From Panopea generosa (Eukaryota; Mollusca; Bivalvia; Adapedonta; Hiatellidae), in NCBI GenBank assembly GCA_029582155.1, contig CM055896.1, forward strand, positions 31,761,109-31,825,108: a stretch of DNA of 64,000 bases, read 5' to 3'. The notes beneath the pieces were generated by a model. It ran no database searches. It saw only the letters and a program-made list of their open reading frames with translations, and was not told where the DNA came from. Positions within the stretch are counted from its first letter, which is position 1. Every line of letters starts with the position of its first letter. Below, in pieces: positions 14,001 to 27,569 of this stretch. The position numbers and the translations under genes are program-made.

Positions 14001-17000
14001 TCTTATTTTTGCCATGTGAAAATCGGCGGTATATTGGGTATAGCATTTATTTGTACTGGGTATTGATCTGTAACCAGTTATACAGTACTTGGAATTGCTT
14101 CAATGGTAAATATGTTTTGTTGCCAACATTAACGATAAAATGCAATTATCTTGCTTTAAAATGTACGAAGCAGTTGTGTAGTCACAATTACATGGACATT
14201 AAACGGTTAAATAAATTTTAATTGATAGAAACTTTGCAGATATATATAACAAAAGCAATGAAGTGTGTATCATACCCCACTGCTCTGTTTTAGGATCAAA
14301 CATGTAATTTGACATTCGGAAGAGTGATAACTCCCGTTTTTATGTGATAAGTGATGTTTAATACCACTATTTACTCAAAAAATCATAAAATATATTTGAA
14401 ATACAAAAAAATACAGAAAGATGATTGTCCCTTTTTTGAGTGCATTTGATGTAATTGTGACTGATCAAATGAAAACTGGTATATTTCAACTGCCTTGAAA
14501 ATACTAGGACTGGCTGACAAGGGTTCGTTAATATCATGCATTTGTTACGTGAATTGAAATTGTATACTTTGAATATAGCATTTCCCACGTATTTCACACG
14601 TTCTCATATTTATTTATTTTTAAGATGTGCCATCCAAATCTTTATTTGAAAACTTATTCGCAGTGATCACACATACTTTTATATTTGGAAATACACCTTC
14701 TCGGTGTACTTGTGAGGGGACCAGGTGAAATAAATGACTTATCAGATGTAATTTCTGACGGACCACGTAGAATGGATGGTCGTCCAGGTTGATTTACAAG
14801 TTGGCTTGGTGACTTGGTGAGTCGTGGTAGACTTGTTGACGGCATGTAACACGTAGACTGGATGGTCGTCCAGGTTGACTTACAAGTGGACTTGGTGACT
14901 TGGTGAGTCGTGGTAGACTTGCTGACGCCATGCACCACGTAGGCTGGATGGTCGTCCAGGTTGACTTACAAGTGGACTTGGTGACTTGGTGAGTCGTGGT
15001 AGACTTGCTGACGCCATGCACCATGTAGGCTGGATGGTCGTCCAGGTTGACCTTACAAGTTGGCTTGGTGACTTGGTGAGTCGTGGTGGACTTGCTGACG
15101 CCATGCAACACGTAGGCTGGATGGTCGTCCAGGTTGACTTACAAGTGGACTTGGTGACTTGGTGAGTCGTGGTAGACTTGCTGACGCCATGCACCACGTA
15201 GACTGGATGGTCGTCCAGGTTGACTTACAAGTGGATTTGGTGACTTGGTGAGTCGTGGTGGACTTGCTGACACCAATACACCACGTAGGCTGGATGGTCG
15301 TCCAGGTTGACTTACAAGTGGACTTGGTGACTTGGTGAGTCGTGGTGGACTTGCTGACGCCATGCACCACGTAGACTGGATGGTCGTCCAGGTTGACTTA
15401 CAAGTGGACTTGGTGACTTGGTGAGTCGTGATGGACTTGCTGACGCCATGCACCACGTAGGCTGGATGGTCGTCCAGGTTGATTTACAAGTGGACTTGGT
15501 GACTTGGTGAGTCGTGGTGGACTTGCTGACGCCATGCACCACGTATGCTGGATGGTCGTCCAGTTGACTTAAAAGTAGACTTGGTGTCTTGATGAGTCGT
15601 GGTAGACTTGCTGACTCCATGCATTTGCTGACGCCTTGCACCACGTAGGCTAGATGGGCGTCCAGGTTGAATTACAAGTGGACCTAGTGACTTGGTGAGT
15701 CCTTGTGACTTGCTGACACCATGCCCCTCTTGGATTTGTCATGAACATGTCTTCACGAATCTTTTGTTTTTTCATAAGACGTTTAAAAATTGCATTTCAT
15801 GTTGGTACAGTAATGGCAATGTTTACATTCGTGCTACTTTATCTCAAGTTCTGTAATTCCCGATAAATCTAACGAAAAGATGTTAAATCGTTGTCCAAGT
15901 ATTTAATAAATAGCACATTATAATGCATAATCTTGTAATGAAATCATGGGACCGAATGGATTGAAATAGATAAGTTTAAAACGGAGAACGCATCGACAAT
16001 AGGGTCCGAACATTACGATTCTTGGTCTTATTCAATGAACTCCCAGCTCGGACATTGCTGCTAGGGTGGGTTCAATCATATATTTTTAGACATGGTGCAT
16101 TACAAAGTAATTTGACATTTGCAAAAATAAAACACAGGTATTTTATTTGTCGTATAAAACTGAATGATGTCCTTATAAGAGAGTTTACAGAGCAAATATT
16201 TACCAATATTTGGGTCAAGTGTCTCTCCCACCAACCCAGCCCCCCCCCCCCCCTGCCCCCCACCCCTGACCCCGGGTACGTGAGTCAAAAGAGGATTCTG
16301 ACATACTTATCTTAATAATGTTAGGTGCTTGTATTCGTAAAAAACAAACGTCTTCAAAATTTCATTTTTGAAAAAAAAAATGTAATGGGATTCTGATTGT
16401 CATAATATTTCCTTATACTATCTCCTTTATTTTAATTTCTATCTCTTCTTTTTTTCTTTTTTTTTTGGCCTAAATTTAATGTTATTTGATAAAAAAAATA
16501 GACATAATGCTAGTCCGGGTGCCTCATTCGGTATCGCGTCTGACTAACCATTAAAGGGTCTTGAGTTCGAATCCCAACCGGCCACAGTATCAATGATGAT
16601 TAATAAACGGATTGTGACTCAATATCATTCGTCTATCACCCTGACTCAAGTGAGGAAGTTATCAGTTATTGGCGGAGATTGATGTGCTCAAGTACGGCTT
16701 AACCTTCAAGGATCGCCGGAAATAGTGATTAGGCTAACTGATCGTCTTTTGACTCTCGATGGCATATAACTGACACCATCTATTCAATCAATCACTCTTT
16801 CCTAGGAAGAAAATTTGTCTTCATTTTATTGTAGTAGCCGTTGTGGAGGTCAGTTTAAAAAAAATCCAGCGACGAAGATGCTTAAGACTATCAGTCATGA
16901 AATATGACTTTGTGTCAATGTATTATTTTATTATTATTACAGATTACAACTGGTTGTATATTGAGTGATTTTACTCGCATTTGCTAAGTAAACCATAAAT

Positions 17001-20000
17001 ACAGAAATTCGGCAAATACGACAATTTTCGGAACGATGTATTTACAGTGATTTTCAAAACGTCAGATCAAATTGAATCGTGAGAGGGGGGAAATGCTGTA
17101 AATGTAAAATTCTCAGAAATGGTCATTTATATTTAAATGTTTAATATTTAATTTGCATTGAAACAAAGCCAATAGTTAATTATTATTCTCTTTTTTATAA
17201 TGAAAATAATAATAATAAATCATAAAAATCTTCTTTTTAAGTCTACACATAACATGCGCAACTCTTAATCAGTGAAATGTAATTGCTGGGATTGAGGAAT
17301 GTAGATCGATGGCATAATAAACACAAATTATCACATTTTTAAATGGCAATCCTCAGTACAAGCGAATGCAACACCCTGTACAACTTTATGAGATCATTTT
17401 CAATCCGCAGTACACCGCCGATTATCGTCTAAGTCCTATTTTTTTGGTCATTGCATTAGATACAACCCTCAAACTTAGCATACTTGTTCTCTGTGTCTAA
17501 CTTATTAAATCGTTCGATTCATAATGTTCATAATATGGCAAAATAATACGATATTGAGTAAAATGTTTTTTCAATGTTTGGCAATTAATACCGCTTTAAT
17601 TTCATTGTGTTTTCCTTTTCTTGATACAAGCAGATGTTTGTATTTTTAAAAACTCTTTATAAATATAATATACATGCAGTTGACTTGGACACTAAATGAA
17701 ATTTAAACTGTTTTATTGCAATGTAGACGATTTGTAAGTACGCACACACTGTATAAAATACATAACCTGGAAGTACTAGGATAATGCAGTTTGTTGTGAT
17801 TTCGATTATCTCCCTCTATTTATACATTAATGCAGTATTCAATAAGAACAACAATAGCAGGGTTTATACCCTTTTATTTCAGATAACTTTAAAAAATTTA
17901 ATGTCACGGTGGAAGAAGATTCCAGAGAACCAATTATTAAGTCACCAAATTCCTCCACACGACAGCTGTGTTACACTTATCCTAATATGACTTCTCTCAG
18001 TAACACTATAGAAGTGACATGTGACCAACCCCTGGTGGGCAACCAAGTCAGGATACAGTTGGATGGCTCTTCTACACAACTTGTCATATGTGACATCAAA
18101 ATTTATGGAGGTAACACCATTTTAAAACAAAACTATATGGTGTTATATTCTGTTTTCTTTCTTATTGTGCTAAACCTCTTAAAGAAGTTTGAGTTTTGGC
18201 ATATATTCATAAACGCAAGTATAAATATAATAATGATAAATTGTATATATACTATACCAATGGTAATACACATAATTTCATACATATGTTTTCAACTATT
18301 AATAAAATCTAATACGATATGTCGTTTATTAATGTATGTCAGTTATATTTCCAATTACACACGCACATGTGGTTAAAATAATTATACCGTCACTTCTAAG
18401 AGGCATAACTTTACATACTAACTATTATTTCCACCGGTATACACGTTCAGGTTTTTAACCAACAGTATTTCTTAATTAAGTATACTAAAATACAATGTTT
18501 AACCTTTACTGAAAGGAAACTAATACTTAATACATTCGATTTGTGACAAATTATTTTTATTTACTTTTAATATTTTCATATTTGTGTAATATACTTCAAA
18601 ATTTACGAAATCAGAGTGTTCAAGCATATCAATTAAATATGCTTGACAAAATATTATGTCTTAATGTCTTCTTTTAACTTTCAAATAACATTTTTTATTG
18701 GTTGTTCATTTCGTAGATTACATGACGCATGCCAATTGTGTAGACATGAAATATACGCCTTTTCAACATACATGAACAGAAGAACGAACCTATTTTATTT
18801 GTTTTGAGTATACTTTAATAACAACGGTCTTAATTTACAATTGACAAACACAATATTATCTTAAGATTTTGTTTAAAGATGTGTGTTTCATAAACTATCG
18901 TATCCGCTACAGGACGTTACGTTTTCGACTTCTGCTTTTTATATAGCAGCAATGGAGCGTCTTCTTACTCAATATGTTGTTTCCTTTGTGAACATGTCCA
19001 AACATTATATTTAAGGTAAAAATGTGGCTTTTGGAAAACAAACAAATCAGAGCTCATACTACGCCGGAACTAGTACTAATTCGTCTGTAACAGTAGATGG
19101 CGTTCTAGAATATTCTTCAAATAAATGTAGCTCTACTCAACAAGAGAATCATCCATGGTGGAGTGTTGACCTCAACTATATAATGAATATCCAAGCTGTA
19201 CACATTTTGACTTTAACAAATGGTATGTAAGGGTAGTAGATACATTATACACTATTATAATGTTATCATCACAATTTCAGTTGATCATCTATTAGGTAAT
19301 GATATAATTGATAAATATTCGCAAGTTCACATGTAACATGTATGATTAAATGCTATTATTTTATGCTTAATGTGATAGACTATACTTATAGGTAAAATTT
19401 CCTGACGTGTGTTCTATCATGACAATACGTCAATATAAAGCGTCGTTGTGTGAGTCTTCTCTTTTTTATCTTTATTTTCTACAGTCTCAATGCTGAATAG
19501 CGACATTGTACTATTTAACGATTAGTTTTACCGGCGAGGAAATGATTGATTGTTAGGCGTGACATTCTCATTCTGTGTGAAATTCCATAAAATATTTTTG
19601 TTCTCATTTAGTTTTTGCCCGTGACTCACCATTGTATTATGTTTAACTTTTGTGTGTAGTTTCGTGAAGCATTCTTCAAGACTGCAATTTGTGTAGCGCA
19701 TACACACAATTTCTACATTTTTCTGTATTAAAATACTCATTTTACAAAAGGATCAACGCACTTCCAGTTACGTGCCAGAAATGATTCCAGTGACAACTGG
19801 AAAACTCTTTATGATGACTCCATGTATTATACCTCTATAAAGTATATAACACTGGTCGTACATACTCGTTATTTGCGACTGTATAGTATGGGATATGCGA
19901 CTCTTCGGATCTGTGAAGTTCAAGTGTTCGGAGGTATGATGTTATAAAATTATTATTTTTCTAAATCATCATTATTTTGAATATTATTATTATTATAATA

Positions 20001-23000
20001 ACTGTTTAAAACGATTTTGATAGTACAATTAATAACAGACGAATAATGTTTTCAATTTACTATTCGACATACTTTCATGTAAATATATATTTTTTATTAT
20101 ATAGAGTAACAATACTTTCTGTTTGCATTTTGAAATAAAACAGATAGTCGCATATTCTTTATATCTTTACAGGCAGTAATTAATACATGTATAGTATAAT
20201 GTTTATGTTTATGATAATGCATTATACATAATCACACACTATATATTACACATGTGATGGTAGTATGTTCTGTTTATATACTACAGAATGCAATGCAAGT
20301 AGATGGGGTCTAGGTTGTGATAATTTATGCGGAAATTGTCTCAACGCAGGACCATGTAGTGTCCAAACAGGACACTGCCCACAAGGGTGCAAATACGGAT
20401 ATAAACGCACAACAGCATGTAAATCAGGTACATGTCTTTAATTAATTAATAGCTTTCACATATTTAATGAGTAAATAACCAATATTCGAGCAAGGTAAAT
20501 CGTATCATTCATAACAAATTGTATTATATTTACAATTAATTTTCGTGACATAACACTTTCATTGAACGTATAATACAGAACGACCAGATTTTTTATTCGG
20601 GATCGGCCTATACGTAGGTGCATGTTGTTTGGAGGTTATTAAAAAGTTGCTGGGCCAAGTGCGACCTCGATCTAGGCCATTATATAAAAAAAACACATAA
20701 ATGCATACCCGACAACGGCAACTTTTGATTTTGTAAATGATACAATAAAAACGGCATAACAAATATAGTATAGGTTATTTAGTTCCGTTTAATATAATAT
20801 GACATTTCTTTGTAACTGTTATAGATGCGGGAGAACAAAATAGAAATGTTTATATTGATGTACCATTAAATGACCTACACTTAAATAATGTATACACTAA
20901 TTAATTTACCGCTGTAGAATGTATGCTCCGAAAATATATATAAAGAATGATCATCCATGAAAACTTACATGCAACTAGCAAATATTTATATGAATCCGTT
21001 CATGGCTCAATTATTCGTACAGCTACATGCAGTTGATAAGTTCATGCATTCATTATATTAATTATCACAAATCATTATACTTTGAAATTATACAGAAATC
21101 TATAACGTATCCAACAAAATAACGATACCAAATCGTATAAAATAGTATATTATTTAATGGTTTCTCTGATAGTCTGCGATGATGGAACTTATGGATCGAA
21201 CTGTAGCAAAACATGTGTCAATTGTAAAGAAAATGCAACTTGTCAGAAGGACAATGGTACATGCCCGAACGGATGTGCTCCAGGATGGCGTGGGCAGACG
21301 TGTGAAGAACGTACGTAATTATTTTTATACATCATTTATTTTTCGAATACGCAACGGAATGATTCCATCTTTCATCTCCGTTTAAATTGCTGTTTATTTT
21401 TTATTTAACTCGATTGTGTAGCTAGAAGTTATTAATTTAAAATACAAAACTATATTCCAAACGTGAATTAAGAGTCAAGATTCACAAAATATTTCAATAT
21501 CGTTTTCCGGTTAGTAATTTAGCGCAGTATTATGGCAATAATTTAAAGCGGCAGTTCTCACAGTGCACTAAGAAACAGAACTATCAATCTGTAATTGATA
21601 ATAGACGAGTGTTATATTTTAATATTGCCATTGGCAATTGATGAATATGAGCATAATCCTATGAGCGATGATACATGTACAGTCATGTAATTACTTATAA
21701 TGTTTATTAGCAATCAATTTACACAATTCAAACAAGATGGTTATCGTTTAATGAACGTCTTCTTGTATAAGTAGTTAAATGGTGTTATCAAAAAAGAAAA
21801 TATACAATTTGCGCTCAGCTGAAAATAAAGACACTGCATTCATTCAACCTTAAGTTAAGTTTATGAATGTTCATTATTTAACTGATGCAGGCATGGATGT
21901 TTGGAATGCTATTCCTGTACAAATATGGTTATCATTAAAGAGTAATTATTTATTTTAGTGTATTTGTTTAACAGAATAAGAATCTTAAGCTGCAGTTGTG
22001 GTTCTTTTATAACATGTATAATCTCGTATATAGCTTTCTATTTCTATTCCAGTTATTCAAATGTGCTGAACATTTCTTCTATGTTTGTATAACTTAAATG
22101 CTATTTAGAAGGTCTTTATGGTAGATACACTTTATACTGGTGTACGATCTTAATATGTCACCTTCTTAAAATAAAGATATTATTATTACAGTATCTATTA
22201 TTATTATTGTTATTATTATTATCATTATTATTATTATCATTATTATTATTATTATTATTGTTATTATTATTATTATTATTATCATTATTATTAGTATAAA
22301 ACAATACAAAGACTAACTTGAATTATAAATAGGATAAAATTAGTTATGCCTTAAGTTACATTTTAATAATCTTCTCTGACAGAGAAAACATATTATTTGA
22401 ATATCTAGGTATATTTAACTGTATGTTTACATTATATTTTGTATCGTGTTTAAATAGTTGTCAAAGAGTGAATATATATCTGCTATCTTCGAATAATAAT
22501 GTAGACTGAGCAAACAAGTAAGAAATTTCATTTATAAGGTTAACGGAATAGTGGAATGATATATATATATTCGATTACCCCTTTGTACTATTTTATAGGA
22601 TGTTTGCCCGGTTCCTATGGCGAAAACTGTATTCAGAATTGTAGTGACCACTGTAAAGGCGGGTACAAAAATTGTAGTAACATCAACGGTATTTGTGAAC
22701 AGTTATGTGAGAAAGGATGGAGGGGAGTGATGTGTGACAAAGGTGGGTGTATCAAAATACAATAAGACGATATATAAAGTAAATAAAGTCTGTAAATACG
22801 AAATACATGTAAATACACTAAAGTCTATGTTTTATCAGGATTGTTTAAAATAAAAAAAAATGGCTAAACATATTTTTTCAACATATACTCATTGCCCCGT
22901 ATTCCCAAAAGAATATATTTATTTAAACATGCCAAAATAAAATATTGAAAGGGAATTTTATAACTTGGGCCTGGGTTAGACTCAAATATATTTCCCGCTT

Positions 23001-26000
23001 AAAATTGCAACATATTTTGTGACGTATTAAATTAGACATGTCGCTTTATTTTGATTTCAGCTAGATCTGTTATACAGGTGTACAAGCAAACATTGTATCA
23101 TCTTAAATATAGTCCGTATGGCAATGCGAAGATTAACAAGCAGTTTTAAGTGATGTATATTTTAAGAATGGGAATTTCGTTTAAAGTTCGTATATTATTT
23201 CTTATTGGACCTGAGATGCTTTTTATTCATTCGAAAATTAATTTAATGTTTTAAGACAACTGAAGCGTTTAATTTCTAATAACCTCCACTCAAGCTTGAC
23301 CTCGTGTATTCTTGTTTACAAAATCTACTTCAAACATAATTCCAAAATCAAACAAGTTGTACATTCAGTTTAATTTACCTTTTTTATCGTTTTTATCTCG
23401 ACGATTCGGAGAATTAAAAGTGCTATTCTACTCACCCGGGCGTCGTCGGCGTCGGCGTCACATTTAGTTAAAGTTTTGCATGCAAGTCTTTTTTTCAGTA
23501 ACCATTGCATGTATTACCTTAAAACTTTACACAGGCCTTCCTAATCATCAATCCTACTACAGTAAATAATTAAGCTAACTCTTGCATGAATATAATACAA
23601 ATTATTGCCCGTGCTTGACTTAGAAATTCTGGTTGAGAATCCCTATTTCCGTAACCATTGCATGTATGGCATTGAAACTTTACACATGCCTTCCTAGTCA
23701 TCAGCTGGGTCCGATTACGCGTCTGACTAACAATCCAGGGATGGTGAGTTCGAATCCCCAGCCCGGAAACAGTCTCCGTGATGATTTATATACGATATTG
23801 TGTCTTATTATCATTCTTCTCGCACCACTGATTCAAGTGGAAAAGTTATCAGTTACTTGCGGAAATTGGGTGTGCTCGACTGATCGTCTGTTAGCCCTCG
23901 ATGTCATTAAAATGACGCTTAATATTCAATCAATCAATCATTTAATCCTAGTCATCAACACTACTACAATACTTAAGTTAGACAATTCTTAAATGAATAT
24001 AATACAAATTATTGCCCTTATTTGATTTAGAAATTCTGGTTAAAGTTTTGCATGCAAGTCCCTATCTCAGGTACCATTGCATGTATTGCCTTCAAACTTA
24101 GCACAATCCTTCTTAGTCATCCCCTACTACAATAACTAAGTGAGGTTACTGATGCATGAATATAATTCAAATTATTGCCATTGTTTTACTAAGAAATTCT
24201 GGCTAAAGTTTTGCATGCATATACTGTCAATTCTATATCTCACCAACCACTCAATGTGTTTGCTTAAAACTTTACACAAGTCTACCAGTCATCAACCCTA
24301 CTATGGTAACTAGATTAATTAACTCTTAAATGAATATAATTCAAATTGTTGCCCTTGCTTTACTTAGAAAATCTTGTTAAAGTTTAGCGTACAAGTACCA
24401 TCAAGTCCATATCTCAGTAACCAATGTATATATTGACTTGAGACTTTACACAAGCCTTCCTAGTCGTCAAATATATTACAGTAACTAAGTTAGATAACTC
24501 TTGCATGAATATGATACATATTATTACCATCGTTTGACTTAGACAGGCTGGTTAAAGCTTTGCGTGCAAGTACCAACAAGTCCATATCTCACCAACCATT
24601 CAATGTATTTGATTGAAACTTTACACAAGTCTTCCAAGTCATCAACCCTACTACAATAACTAAGTTAGATAACTGCAGTATGTAATAAGTGATTAATTTA
24701 AATTTTGATTTCATAATTAGCAATAAAATTATTAAAAAAACACTTACCCACGGATGTTAACTATATGTATCCTAGGCTTAAATTTCCACGCATTGGCCGT
24801 CCAAAAGCGAATTAACTATTTAGAATAAACTTTGTAGTTTCAAAACGAATACCACTGTTGGAACCGCTCTACTTTGATTGATGATCATCAGTATGACTTC
24901 TTATTTACAAAACATATTCACAATATTTAAGTTTAATGTTTGTTTGATGATTGTTTACAGAATGTTCAATCGGAAGTTTTGGAGAGAACTGCCTCCAGCG
25001 TTGTGGTCATTGTTTACATGGTCCATGTGATAGAGTCTCCGGTAACTGTACCGGTGGTTGTATGGCGGGATACAAATATACAACACTCTGTGTTGATGGT
25101 AAATTAAATACTAACATTAACAGTACTGATCCGTCTACGGTATGTTGATGGTCAAATGATAAACCAACATAGTCATGGTATAATGACAATATTCTAAGTA
25201 CTCTGTACTCTTTTTTCCATTGACATGTTTTTGTTTTAATAAACAATAATTCTAATATCATTATCATGTATGTATTCATAGCATTTTCATTGGACAACGT
25301 CAATTTTTTAAAGATTTTTATTTTTCGATAAAACCCTAGAGCCGGACTTCTTTTACGTTTCTCGCGTAAACAAAGAATCATCGACATTTTGGTGGTCGGT
25401 TTAACAATATACGAACTTAAATGACGTTCACAACTGTTCCACGCTTATTTTAATAATAAAATACAACAAAAAAAAATGTTAGATCTAGTCCTAGCTGTTT
25501 TCTTCAGTTTATTGTTTTAAATATGATTTTGGTTCAGCGAATTAACCGGGCGTCACAATCTGACCATAAATTGTTTGAGAAACAATGAAGTAGCTCGTAA
25601 AATGTTCAGATTTGAGATGTATAGTATACCATTAAACCATTGTACCATTGGTTTACCGAACGTGAATGCTAGTCGTTGACAAACATTTCCACAGACCAAT
25701 TTATTGGAGAGGAAAAATAAAATAAAAACATGTACATGTAGTTGACGTTCAGAAGCAGACGATCGTGAGACAATGTAAATGCACAAACCTTGTAGTAAAA
25801 GTCGTTTAAAACGTTCAAAATTCGGATTCTCCATGAATGAGCGTGGATTTATATGACATTTTTTTTAAAAACAAGCGTGCAGACAAAAACTAAAGAATGA
25901 CGTCAGCGTCTACACTGTATGGGTATTTCCAGGAATTATTGATTTTTTATTTGTCTAAATCGAAAGATAAAAGGTAGGTGTTTAATTTTTTAACCGCAAA

Positions 26001-27525
26001 ATATTTCGTCATCTTACAATAAACTAACTAATGTTAATGGAACCAATAGCCGTTACGATATTACTGGATATTAGATCTAGAGAATTTGATTTCAACCAGG
26101 ACAGATTTTATGTATTCTAACGCGTTTACTTTGCAGCGTATAATTATTTTTGTTGTGTTTTTTCATTCACTTGAGGAATCTCAAATTAAATATAATTATC
26201 AGGATTGGAATTATAAGGATTAAATTCATGTTTTGTGTTTTCTATGCATGTGCAAAGAATGTCGAATCACGCACAAATCTGACTTAAAGTCCTTTGAACT
26301 TAATTTGATTTTTTGCGTGATTCGACATTCTTTACACATGCATAAAAACCACAAAAAAATTGAATTTAATCCTATAGTGAATTAAAGCATTATATCAAAA
26401 TATAAAAAGTACATTGATTGAAGTTAAAAACAATATACGACTCGGTGCAAGCGTATACCGTTCCTAATCATAGTGAAATTAACGCTTGCAATCGAATAAA
26501 TTACACAGATAGAGTATAATCAAATCAACATCAATGATGTAAACGGTTGTAGCTTACGCGCAAAGATCTAAGTACAGTTTTCATCATAAGAGTGTTATTA
26601 ATAATTAGTATAATGTCTTTAACCAAATAACCAATACTATATACAATAATAAATGTTTAAAGAACACACGCTGTTTTCTGAACACTCTAAATGATTAATT
26701 GTCCTGATGAATGATGTTTAACACATTCCTAATGACGACTCACTCACCATGTTCTTTATATTCGTAATTGAGTGTAGAGCCTGTTTTGACTGTTTTAGTA
26801 AGCATTAGTTTTAAAGAATTCATAACAAAACATATGTACACTTCTGCCCTACTGAACAGTTCACATGAAGAAATTTAAATTAAACCTCATTTACCCAAAC
26901 TGTTTTAACCTTTCCAACATTAACCCAAATGTCTCAATTATAGAAGGTGTTTGGCAGTAAAGAAGGGCGAGTATGCGTTATATGCATTTGGAACATGCCC
27001 AGAACTAAATTTGTATTAAATTAATCCGATATTTGTGACAATATTCTTCAAAAATAATGGAGTCGCCTATAATTGAAATGAGGAAAAATGTTAAACAGGC
27101 CGCCTAAACTGTCGCTGTTTCATACAGTCGAGTTGTGTTTACAATCATTGTTCAATGTGCAGATTGCCAATTTCGAGTATTTTAAGATTTTTCTCCCAGA
27201 ACTCAAGATCAACTTTTAAATGGGAGAAATACCCTTCTATTTGTACAGGTTCCCAATTTCAATCTTTCATTTTGCCAATGCGATGCATACAGTTTACGTA
27301 TATGTCATTAAATTCTTTTTCTCGACGCATCTTGGATATGGTATCTTATCATACCGGACAATTGAATACTTTTCTAAGCTGTCTATTGGTATGCAGTCTC
27401 TGTTTTAATAGTAGTATCGTTTTCATAGCTGCCCATCGTTTCTATATGGCCAACGTCCCCTTACTACCCCCACCCCTTCCCAATTTCTGTCTCTCTATCC
27501 CAGAAGTCTCTCTCTTTCTCTCTCG

Positions 27526-27569
<44 letters not shown>

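Larger units (their letters stand above)
13571..17882 (+). other. Intron 3
   Basis: About 4.3 kb. Holds the 86-bp minisatellite (14763-15725), a C-rich tract at about 16240-16275, and a SINE at 16511-16795. Several open frames in the minisatellite are repeat artefacts. Confidence 0.7.
22743..24960 (+). other. Intron 9
   Basis: Contains copy 2 of the three-copy intronic repeat (22885-23175), a tandem array of about 170-bp units (23440-24690) and a SINE inserted in that array (23704-23945). From about 24714 to the exon 10 acceptor it aligns with 38705-38950. Confidence 0.75.

Noticed and set aside
14654..15644. Series of minus-strand frames of about 105 codons
   Set aside because: They arise from the 86-bp minisatellite read in successive phases. 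The unit is not a multiple of three, so no continuous protein is encoded.
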